A stretch of 64,000 bases of DNA, from the NCBI GenBank assembly GCA_015179025.1, contig WHUX01000094.1, positions 124,001-188,000 of the forward strand. Reading direction: 5' to 3'. The position numbers and the translations under genes were made by a program. The notes under the pieces are model-generated. The model saw nothing but the letters and a program-made list of their open reading frames with translations, was not told the origin of the DNA and ran no database searches. The stretch's first letter is position 1. Every line of letters begins with the position of its first letter. This DNA comes from Terfezia claveryi (Eukaryota; Ascomycota; Pezizomycetes; Pezizales; Pezizaceae). Shown here piece after piece: positions 55,501 through 64,000 of the stretch.

Positions 55501-56276
55501 GGTTAGTTGGTGGACAACCAGATGTTGAGAACTGGACTGCGTGAACATAACTAAAAGTTTGTTTTCGGACATGATGGATTAGTTTTCTTTTGAATTAGGT
55601 TTCATGGGTTGGAGGTGTTTCTCCGTAGTTTCGACTACGTCGTCAGAGATATCGCACCCTCTTTCCCTCATTACCTCTTCCTTTTCTTTCAGAAAAAGGA
55701 GGACTTAATCTTGAACCTTGGACGAACTGTATAAGAAAGGGAAAGTCATCACTTTCATTCCCTGGACGTTGTCACTATGGGTTTCAGGGGGAAGGTTGGA
55801 AAAAGGAGAGATATTTGTAGTGTTATCATCTAATACAACGTCGGAGTTTGTGTTTTTACGGTCGTGAGTTTAGATTAATTTCTTTGTGATATTTCCTAAT
55901 CTGTTTCTCCGACCCGAGGTTAGCTTACGGTAGTCCGGTTGGCACAAGCCTCAACCAGACTAATCTAATCTCGGGTCGGTAGGATTAGTTTATGTTTAGG
56001 GGGACAAGCCCACTGACGTTGCTCGGATTAAGTATATAATAGAGGGAATAAATATTAAGTTGGGTTTTTGTACCTGGTACCTTTTCGTGCAACTTGTAGC
56101 CTCAAAAAGGAAGGTGGTCAGAAGACCAAAGCTAGCTGAGGATCCCAGCAAAGTGCAACATCGCAGGACGATCACTCTCCATCCAAGAGTCACCCATATC
56201 CTGAAACGGGTCTTGAGGACACAGTTGAGGTGCGTACGCTCTGTTGGCTGCTGGGTCCTGACTCTGGAAATAGAAG
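55501..56276. other. Intergenic upstream of RUD3
   Basis: Apart from the palindrome at 55931-55962, no structure is recognised. The last 200 bp are the presumed 5' leader of RUD3; an additional upstream exon is not needed by the protein family. Confidence 0.4.
55931..55962. repeat. Short palindrome, AGTCTGG family
   Basis: TAGTCCGGTTGGCACAAGCC is followed by TCAACCAGACTA. The arms (TAGTC(C/T)GGTTG and CAACCAGACTA) pair around GCACAAGCCT. It is another member of the dispersed short palindrome family. Confidence 0.6.
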
Positions 56277-57890
56277 ATGGCGCTCGAAGATGAACTAGAA
56301 GATGAAATTAACAAACCGGGGGTTGTCAATGGCGGTATGGGCGACTCAGGAGTTATGAAGGAACTGTTAGTAAAGCAACAAGAAAAGACAAAAGAGCTGG
56401 AGGAGCGATTGGAGCAGATGATACAGGATTGGAGCAAGGAAAAGATTGAGCTGCAGAAGGAGCTGGAGGGGGCGAAAGAGGCACATCAGAAGGATTTGGC
56501 GGAAAGGAATGAGAGACAAGCAAAAGTGGAAGATGAAAAGCGGCAGTTGAGTGAACAGTACAAGAACCTCCTCAACAAGGTCTCAACCCTAAAGGAGCGA
56601 ATGGGAAAGAAGTTAGAGGCTGATGCGGTGAGTTCCTATCGGCCGAGAGGGCACATAGGTACCGTCCCAGGTCTTTCGGCTAAAGATGCAGATATATAGG
56701 TTGCATTAGCGGAGGCACGGAGCACAGCTTCTGAATTGGAGAAGCAAAATATGCTTCTCACTAACCAACTGGACGAACTGCGGACTGAGTACCGGAAGCT
56801 TAATGAGGAATCGACAGATGTTACCAGGGAAGCAGCTAATCTGCGAAATCGGCTCAATCTATCTCAACAAAATTGGGTGAAAGAGAGGGCAGAGCTGATT
56901 TCCCAGGAGAATCACCTTCATGAGGAGTATGCGACTACAAGGCAAGCTATGCAGGACTGGGAAGTTATTGCCATGGAGGAGAGGTCGATGCGAGAATCAT
57001 TGGCAGACCGAGTCGTGGAATTAGAGGAGCAACTTACGGCATTCAAGACGGGTTATGAGAAGGCCATCTCAGAGAGAGATCGAGAGACTGCTACGATTGA
57101 TGGACTGCAACGAGCGCTACGGGAGATACAAGAAGGTATTATGGGTTTGCATAGTAGAGTGTTGAAGAACCCTACTAACACTTATGTAGCACGTAAGATA
57201 GAGTTAAGGGAGATCACCGAGAATATGCAGGGTAGTATTGACCATTTAATGGAGAAGTCTCAAACGATGGAGCAACGTGCTATAGAGGCAGAAGCTCAAC
57301 TGTTGAAATCCCAAGATGACCTCGAACGTTTCCAGCAATTTGAGAAGGAGGTCAAGGAAAAAAACCTTCTTATAGGAAAATTAAGACATGAAGCTGTTAC
57401 CTTAAATGACCACCTAACGAAAGCCTTACGGATGCTCAAAAAGGGAAATGCCAGCGACAATGTAGATAAGTATGTTTAATGCTCCGGCACAAAGGTTGTT
57501 ATTTATGCTAACTCCTTATTAGACAGCTCGTGAGCAACGTTTTCCTTTCTTTCTTAAGCATACAGCGAGGAGATGCAAAGAAATTTGAGGTGCTACAGTT
57601 GATTGCATCAGTCCTGGACTGGAATGATGGTACGCACACTCCGATACTTTCGAATCCAAGGCCTTTGAGCGATACCCCTGACAGATGAATTAGAACAACG
57701 AGAAAGAGCTGGATTGGCTCGGCCTGGTACCTCCTCAACTCAGAGTACCTTACCAACCCCTCAGGGGTCCTTCAGCAGGGCTTCCTCGCCATTAATACCC
57801 TATCACAGAACTCCAAGCACCCCAAATATGAGCGATCCATACGAGGGAAATAGGGAGGTAAGGAGTCCACAAAGCCAAAGTTCCCCTTAA
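56277..57890 (+). CDS. RUD3: Golgin Rud3/GMAP-210 homologue with GRAB domain
   Basis: Rud3 is a coiled-coil tether of the cis-Golgi, recruited by Arf1 through its C-terminal GRAB (GRIP-related Arf-binding) domain. Exons are 56277-56627, 56700-57469, 57523-57629 and 57685-57890, giving 477 residues. Residues of about 25-370 form an almost continuous coiled coil rich in Glu, Lys, Gln and Leu. The GRAB region follows: KNLLIGKLRHEAVTLNDHL, KALRMLKKGNASDNVDKQLV, SNVFLSFLSIQRGDAKKFEV and LQLIASVLDWNDEL. It is completed only when exons 2, 3 and 4 are joined, which fixes those splice sites. The tail is Ser/Pro-rich. Length is near that of fungal Rud3. It converges with the adenylosuccinate synthetase gene. 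Confidence 0.9.
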
Positions 57891-58348
57891 GCATTCCTTA
57901 CCTGATGAAAATCGTGTCTAGCTGTGGTCAAGTGTGTTAGACTCACCACAAAACCCCAGTTTGAATGCAAAGCCGTTCTGAGAAACATGACTTCCGTTGT
58001 TAATATTTTAGAGGTACTTATATCCAGCTAAAGCGAGGAGTTCAATGGGAAGTTTCATCATACAAGGATAAACGCGTTCTACTAGCGGTCTTCCGATACT
58101 CAAAATCAGGGTAATACGCAAACATAAATTCCAATAACCAAAACCTTACATGCAACCAGACTACAAACCACATGTCTACCGTGCCAATCAGGCTAATGTC
58201 TATCCACTTCTCATGCCATATGCCTCTTGGCATGTAAAAGCATAAGAAGGTATAACGCAAATGAAATACCCTTCACTAAGCCCGTGTCTCTAGTCTATAA
58301 TCCCAACCCATATGAAAACCCAAATATCCCCTTCTGTTCTCTATCTTA
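57891..58348. other. Convergent intergenic region RUD3 / adenylosuccinate synthetase
   Basis: It holds the two 3' UTRs. A half-site of the AGTCTGG family (TGCAACCAGACTAC) lies at 58152-58165. No gene is seen. Confidence 0.4.
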
Positions 58349-59870
58349 CTATGTCTTGTTCGCGATAGCGGCTATGCCTCTCTTGAGCATATTATCTCTC
58401 GATGGGCCGACACCAACATAATCAACTGGCACACCAAGGAAGTTTTCAATGTAGTCGACATAGTCCCGGGCAGCCTTGGGGAGGTCGTAAAAGGAGGTTG
58501 CATTGGCAGTCGTCTTTCCTGGCCAGCCGGGCATGGTATGGTATACTGGCTCCACTTTCTCCAATATCGAGAGATCAGCCGGGAAAGAGTCGAACTCAAT
58601 ACCGTCAATCTTGTAGGCAATTGCAATCTTGAGCTCTTCCAGGCCGTCAAGAATATCGAGCTTGGTGAGATTAATGCTAGTGTAGTAGTTGATGGAGTGA
58701 GAGTATCTGGCAACGACTAAGTCGAGCCACCCACAGCGGCGTTTTCGTCCAGTAGTGACACCCCATTCTCGGCCCACACTTTGGAGATGCTCTCCAATTT
58801 CCTACGTCTCCCAAGTGTTAGTTCTCTCGTGTGACAGTATTGGGCTTCTATATAACCTATGCCATTACTTACGTTGAGCTGTTCTGTGACAAAGGGACCA
58901 GCGCCAACCCTGGTAGTGTAAGCTTTCACAACACCAATTACACTCTTGAGGTTGAATGGAGAAATGGCCAGGCCTGTCAAAACACCACCAATGCCCGTGT
59001 TGGAGCTGGTAACGTATGGGTATGTTCCGTAATCAATGTCCAGCATCAATGCATTAGCGCCCTCAACCAAGATTCTGGCATTTTTTTTTTGGGCGTCGGC
59101 AATGAACACGACGGCATCAATAACGAATGGGCGCAATTTCTCGGTATATTTCTTTATATGAAAGTTAGAAGCTACTTGGCTAGAAGATGAGGCACGACGA
59201 GTCTATTCTACGAACCTTGTAACGCTCCAACTCCTCCGCCTCGTCATACTCCAAAAGATCTCCAAACCGCTTTTTGTATCCGTGAGCAAGGGTTCTGAAT
59301 CGCTTCTCAAACTCTGGCCAGTTGAAGAGATCGTAAATTCTTATACCGCTACGGGCAGCCTTCGTAGAGTAAGTTGGGCCAATACCCTTGCGAGTCGTGC
59401 CAATATTTTGAGCACCGAGCTCAACCTCCTCAAGCCCGTCAACCAATTGATGTAGGTCGAAGACAAGGTGTGCTCGGTCGGAGATGTAGATGCGGTCCTC
59501 CGTGCTGAGGCCCTTCTTCTGGGCGTTTTCGAGCTCCTGGAAAAAAGACGGAACATGGACCACACACCCCGAGCCAATAAGGTTGACACACTTCGGGTTC
59601 ACGAGGCCTGTCCGAGATATGGAATGTAAGTTAATTATTTCCCTTTGAACAAACCAACCCAATAAGCTATTTAGAAAATGAGAGATAGGACGAATCACCT
59701 GAAGGTAAAATGTGGAAATCATACGTAACACCGTTGGCGACAATCGTATGCCCTGCGTTATTTCCACCAGCACAACGAGCACAGATGTCGATGGAGTCAC
59801 AGAGAATGTCCACCAATTTCCCCTTGCCTTCATCACCCCAGATAGCACCCAGGACTACTGTTGTGGGCAT
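58349..59870 (-). CDS. ADE12: Adenylosuccinate synthetase
   Basis: This catalyses the GTP-dependent condensation of IMP with aspartate, the first step from IMP to AMP, in the cytosol. Minus-strand exons are 59870-59699, 59607-59216, 59151-58873 and 58801-58349, giving 431 residues, exactly the family size. Motifs in order are GDEGKGK with catalytic Asp13, [10 protein letters not shown] with His41, LPSGLVNP across the first junction, and [10 protein letters not shown]. They continue with [21 protein letters not shown], then [19 protein letters not shown] and SSNTGIGGV. The C-terminus has [31 protein letters not shown] and the base-proximal [13 protein letters not shown]. Position 10 is Ile in LGAIWGDEG, where most homologues have Gln. 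All other key residues are present. Confidence 0.96.
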
Positions 59871-60508
59871 ATTGGCTGCCTTCTCTGGTGTAGAAGGGCA
59901 GTATTGGGTTAATATGCCTCCTTTGCCTTGTTTGCCTTGTTTGCCTTTGTCTTGTGCGTAAGAAGAGTTGCAAGCAGTTAAGCAATTGCTGTCGCACCGA
60001 AGCGGGGAGAAGGAGAAGCTTCCACTAGAGTATAATATTCACCAGCTTCAATTACAAACAGGACCTTGACGGTTGAGAAAATTTCGGCCCCGCACTTAAA
60101 CACATACAGAATAGGTTACTTAGGTAGATCACAAAAAGGATCGCAATACGATACAATGACCTAAGACTCAACTGGATTAGGCCAACCGTATAATTTGGAC
60201 AGGTAGCGTACCTAGGAGCTGCAAGTGTTGACACCCTCTGAATCTATGTATGTGTGATTGTGTGATTACTCCGTATTTTAATTGTAGGCGTCATGGTATT
60301 TGTTCTCTTAGGACCAAAGAGATATGCAGATAATATATCATAATAATAATAGGAGTTGTTGACGGTCGACAGCGGGCCTCTACGAGGTGTTGTGCCAATC
60401 ACTAGACAGCGGGTTATCTTGCATGAGCTCGATCTGAAGGTTGGCTTGGCAAAACATCTTAGAAGCTACATTCTCCAGCCGATTCTCGAAACAACATATG
60501 AATGCACG
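59871..60508. promoter_or_regulatory. Divergent intergenic region ADE12 / MED22
   Basis: About 640 bp separate the two start codons. It includes a CCTTTGCCTTGTTTGCC repeat near 59920-59950 (pyrimidine-rich on the plus strand). A CTCTACGAGGTGTTGTGCCA segment near 60377 faintly resembles the palindrome family. No specific site is claimed. Confidence 0.35.
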
Positions 60509-61004
60509 ATGGATCAGACTGTGAACCAGCGCACCTTACTGTTGCTTGGTATGAAAGGCCCATATGTTTACTGGATCTCACACTAAATTTCCTCCAGACC
60601 GGGTGAGTAACGATATTTTGACACTTAACAAGCGGTTTGAGAATATCATAACCCTGGCGCCGGTAAAGTGGTGCCCACTCAGATGCACTAATAAGTGACG
60701 CTGACTGAGTGTCTCCACTAGATCGATGGTAAAGACAAGAATGTGACCGCTTCCGAGGTCTTTCAGATTGAGGTACACGCAACTGCAATGGTACAAACTC
60801 AGCCTTCTCTCGGTGATCTATGCTAATTCTCACTAGATTCGCGCTGCCGAAGACCTTCTAGCCCTCACAAGGTCTCTGAAAGAAGCTTGGTTATTTGGCC
60901 AGCTGGGAACCACCGTAAATGCAGAGAGGCCAGGGACCGATGCCAACGCAAAGGAGGTATCCCAAGCATTATTGGCGTGGTATAAGAAGTCCGTCTCTAC
61001 TTAA
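60509..61004 (+). CDS. MED22: Mediator subunit Med22 (Srb6/Surf5 type)
   Basis: Med22 is a head-module subunit of the Mediator complex linking activators to RNA polymerase II. Four short exons (60509-60548, 60598-60662, 60722-60790, 60837-61004) give 113 residues. The product starts MDQTVNQRTLLLL and then, after the first intron, continues DRVSNDILTLNKRFENIITL. A short linker ends in NVTASEVFQIEVHATAM, and the C-terminal helix AAEDLLALTRSLKEAWLFGQ carries the family signature, followed by a helix ending AWYKKS. Phases agree at all junctions. The gene is so fragmented that single-frame reading does not reveal it. It converges with LSM6 (303 bp between stops). Confidence 0.9.
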
Positions 61005-61306
61005 GATACTGCTATGATGGAAAAAAGTATCGGGGACTCTCCACTGGCTCGGGCTTGAGAGAAGCAAAGGGATGTGGATAGAGATTTATGGGGTTTCACA
61101 ACGTGAGCAAATTCCGGAGTCCAAACGAGGACTAAATTTTTTTAGCACGGCAATTTGCCACAGCTGTCCTCTAAATTCTGGACCCTGTGATGCCTATGGA
61201 TGAGTCTTTACTATAGTATTGCGCCGGGAAACCCAAAGCTCGTGAAATAACCATGGTATTGTCCGTCCCAGAGACAAGCCGTCCCCGGTAATGCCAAAAT
61301 TCATTC

Positions 61307-61675
61307 TTAGTCTTGAGAGATGTATAACACTGTGAAGAAAATCAGTCAGGACCGCCCAAGCCTGAAGATACCAGTTAAAAGCCTCTTACCATTATTCCCC
61401 CGAATGAAAACGTCCCCATATTTGTGCTTCAATTGCCCACCAACATATTCCTCCGTCTTCTCAAGGGCGATATTCATATAGCCATCAACAGATTGGAGTT
61501 CGCCTATATTCATTCTCATCAGCCTTCTCACTCTCACTTAACCAGCTGCGGTACACTGACCTCGATACTCAACTCCCGAATTCAGTTTCACGGTAATTGA
61601 AGCCCCAATAATCTCACTGAGAAATCCCGAGGGATCCTTGCTGTCATCGGCAGTAGCCACACCAGTCTCTGACAT
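61307..61675 (-). CDS. LSM6: Sm-like protein Lsm6
   Basis: Lsm6 is a ring subunit of Lsm1-7 (cytoplasmic mRNA decay) and Lsm2-8 (U6 snRNA). Minus-strand exons are 61675-61561, 61503-61390 and 61329-61307, giving 83 residues, typical for the family. The Sm1 motif reads FLSEIIGASITVKLNSG then YRGELQSVDGYMNIAL across the first intron, and Sm2 reads YGDVFIRGNNVLYIS across the second. The 23-nt last exon supplies the final residues and the stop, so it is needed to finish the Sm2 strand. The gene is divergent from the GST-like gene. Confidence 0.95.
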
Positions 61676-61835
61676 CTTGTGGGAGAAGTTTGTGTGATGC
61701 AGGGTATGTAGGGCTGCTTGTGAAGTTTGCAGACGTTGGTTCATTTTGGGGCGGTCACATCCAAGCTTTCTTAGCGCTATATGCGACGTGCACAACCCTG
61801 CAAACCTCCACGGCTCCAGTGGTATCAGCTCACAA
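61676..61835. promoter_or_regulatory. Shared divergent promoter, LSM6 / GST-like gene
   Basis: Start codons of the two genes are 160 bp apart on opposite strands, so both must initiate from this interval or from overlapping leaders. No TATA element is obvious. Confidence 0.45.
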
Positions 61836-63360
61836 ATGTCGACGACAGGTACGAAGCTGGCTGCCGGAGGCGAATACGTGCTTGTTGGATCCGAGTTCAG
61901 CCTTTACACGGCAAAGTAGGTTACATCCTCAAGTCCAGTACGTAAAATAGTCAATGGGCTTTCGCTGATAATAGAATAGGGTGAGGGCATATCTGAAATG
62001 GAAGAGCATTCCGTTCAAGGAAAGTAGGTATAGGCCTGCTGATAGAACATATCAGGGCTATGCGCAAATCTCCTAACGCGAAATCGTTCCACCAGTGTTG
62101 GGCTCGGACAGTGTTTGGAAGACTGTCATACAAGGAATGGCGAAGGCAAACCAGATACCCGTTCTTCTCATCCCCCAGAATTCCGAGCCCTCTGGCTACA
62201 AAGTGATTCAAGATACCAAAGATATCATTGACTATATCGAAAAAACGCATCCACCTTCACCAGCCAATGGAGTTGGTCTTGCCGCACATCCCGTAGTGCC
62301 AGTGACACCCAAGCGAGCATTTGCAAGCATGGTGTTCGAATTGCTAGCTGACGAATGGCTGGTTGTACAGGCTATGTACTGGAGATGGGGGCCGGGTATC
62401 TATGAGAAACAGGAGAAATTTCTTGCACTCGATTTTGGGAGTGTTTCGAGTGGCGGAGATGATGATTTTGACAAGATGTTATCCTTAGGTGCGAAGGTAT
62501 GCCAAGTTTGCAGCCGTCAACTTCACAGAATCAGAGCTGATTTTTCAAAGCGGGGGTCTAGGTTCAAAGGGTTTTGTACGGGCTTCGGGATTACAACTAC
62601 AACTTCGCCTGTGCTTGAGAAACAATTCCACCGTCTCCTTAGCCTCATGACCTCCCATTTTAGAAAATACCCATATCTGCTTGGAAATGAAATTACTTTG
62701 GCAGACATCGCTTTCATAGGTAGCTTTGCTTGTCACTTGGGCCGTGACCCTGTACCTTGCTACATCATCAAGTCCGAAGCTCCGTTGGTTTATAATTGGA
62801 TCGAGCGCACTATGTGCCATTCGCAGTGGGCAAGCAGGGACAATGTCCGGTTTGACGAAAATTGGAAATCTTTGGTACATACATATGGGAGCCCGAAGAA
62901 AGGAGCCAACCCACCAAGTCTGGGACAGGATGATACTCCGGAATCCTCGCTCAAAATTGCGAGCTTTCTCTTGAGTGAATATATGCCAATCCTCAAGGAT
63001 ACGTTGAATCACACTACAGAATACATATCTAAGCGTACTGGACTAGAGACGGCTCTGCTGGAGTTACCCCGTTGGATTGGTACACATAAATTCAAGCTTC
63101 ATGCGGATGGTACCGAGGTGGAGGACGACAGGGCAGTGCAGGTTCACGCAGCATGGATGTTCCAGCGAGTTATTGATCGGACATATAAGACGGCTGAGCA
63201 ATGTCAAGCAGCTGACAGCTGGTTGGATTGTGTAGGTGGTCAGGAGCTTGTCAGTACTTGGAGAGGATGCGTTGAGGACTGGCAGAAGGGCGGATGGAAG
63301 GTTGGGCGGTCCCAGAATAGACTCATTGCACGGAAGATGCGGGGCAGAGCAAGGCTCTAG
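61836..63360 (+). CDS. Glutathione S-transferase-like protein, extended C-terminus
   Basis: Exons are 61836-61915, 61980-62023 and 62096-63360, giving 462 residues. The N-terminus (about residues 15-100) fits a thioredoxin-fold GST domain: LVGSEFSLYTAKVRAYLKW, PFKEM, then IPVLLIP with the cis-Pro position, and the D-T-K-D-I-I-D-Y-I-E segment. The helical C-domain includes ELLADEWLVVQAMYWRW, FHRLLSLMTSHFRKYPYLLG, and the N-capping box E-I-T-L-A-D-I-A typical of GSTs. After about residue 290 there is an extra 170-residue helical part without a recognised domain. Such long GST-like proteins are common in fungi and often unassigned. The substrate is not predictable. The first two exons are short and supply the active-site part, and phases fit. 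Confidence 0.8.
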
Positions 63361-63844
63361 AGTAGATTCGAGAACAACATGTTGGGTTCCTCGCATAGCT
63401 GTGCATGTAGGGGGAGGCTCAAACACAAATCGTAATCTGGTTCACCAATCACTGTGGATATATTCCTGGTCTGGGAAGGACTACATTGATAGTTGCATAT
63501 CTCAAATGAGAGAAATAATTGATGTGAGTAATATTAACACGTTGGGACTACAATTCCCCGAAATTTACTCCGTAAACCAGCTAAACACCGACATGGGCCC
63601 ATGAAACACCAATTACCTCCATGAAAACCAGCTGGTGGTCGGTAGACCTATATTCAACGAGGAAATAAGATGAGTATTACATAAACAAAACGCGTGTTTC
63701 AGCCTCACTGTACTTGTACTTCTGTGCTTCCTAAACTTTCATACATCTAACGGATGATGTAATTCCTTCCCTTGCATTTTAGAACCTCACTGTTTACAAT
63801 CTCTTCAAGACCACCTATACACAAAACCCTCTCAAGCTGTGACA
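63361..63844. other. Intergenic, nothing recognised
   Basis: It contains the 3' UTR of the GST-like gene and the leader of the next gene. No other feature is seen. Confidence 0.4.
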
Positions 63845-64000
63845 ATGGCGGCCCCCGTAACTGCTTACCCGAATTCTGATTTACATTCATTGCCTATACA
63901 CTCCAGGCCCACTTCGACACCATCACCAACCGAGCAACAAGCTACAGAGCAGCAACTTGTAGGCACTGTTTACAACGCTCCATCCTACGGCTCCTTCCCC
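63845..64000 (+). CDS. Start of a gene cut by the window edge
   Basis: An ATG in CAATGGCGG context opens 52 codons that run off the window. The N-terminus MAAPVTAYPNSDLHSLPIHS is followed by a Ser/Thr/Pro/Gln-rich segment and looks disordered. The product cannot be identified from this part. Confidence 0.6.
   Translation, partial: MAAPVTAYPNSDLHSLPIHSRPTSTPSPTEQQATEQQLVGTVYNAPSYGSFP

Overview
The window looks like nuclear DNA of a filamentous ascomycete fungus. Genes have several short introns (about 45-80 bp) with GT..AG ends, and there are fungal forms of OST48, Cwc15, Leo1, Rud3, Med22 and Lsm6. A proteinase K-type protease, a hevein-like secreted protein and a siderophore-transporter remnant also fit. 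The many decayed retroelements and inverted-repeat elements suggest a repeat-inflated genome such as a truffle-like Pezizomycete; that placement is inference.

Layout. 0.7-2.2 kb: OST48/WBP1 (+). 2.6-6.2 kb: a decayed LINE-type retrotransposon (-). 6.4-8.2 kb: a duplicated fragment of the D-amino-acid oxidase gene and a broken copy of the exosome subunit gene RRP45 (-), head to head with intact CWC15 (8.3-9.2, +). 9.8-15.8 kb: an epoxide hydrolase, a D-amino-acid oxidase with one probable single-base break, and LEO1, all (+). 16.9-18.1 kb: first copy of an inverted-repeat element. 19.0-19.7 kb: secreted chitin-binding-like protein (-). 21.0-22.9 kb: a frame-broken haloacid dehalogenase (-) and a kinase-like gene with one stop (+).

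From 23 to 42 kb the DNA is mostly repeats: Ty1/copia, Ty3/gypsy and LINE pieces, a siderophore-transporter fragment, four inverted-repeat families (one with an 8-bp hAT-type target duplication, one flanked by TA and carrying a helix-turn-helix fragment), and a membrane-anchored coiled-coil ORF built on a 14-residue repeat. 42.3-43.7 kb: secreted subtilisin. 47.5-50.3 kb: another inverted-repeat element copy and a 645-residue protein I do not recognise. 52.8-55.5 kb: a Crinkler-type gene (header, P-loop NTPase, nuclease-like C-terminus) whose splice structure holds but which carries three stop codons, head to head with a second nuclease-fold fragment.

56.3-64 kb is a compact housekeeping block: RUD3 (+), adenylosuccinate synthetase (-), MED22 (+), LSM6 (-), a glutathione-S-transferase-like gene (+), and the start of a further gene cut by the window edge. 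Intact genes serve N-glycosylation, splicing, transcription elongation and Mediator, Golgi structure, mRNA decay and purine synthesis. The centre is a repeat-rich zone in which most accessory genes are decaying.
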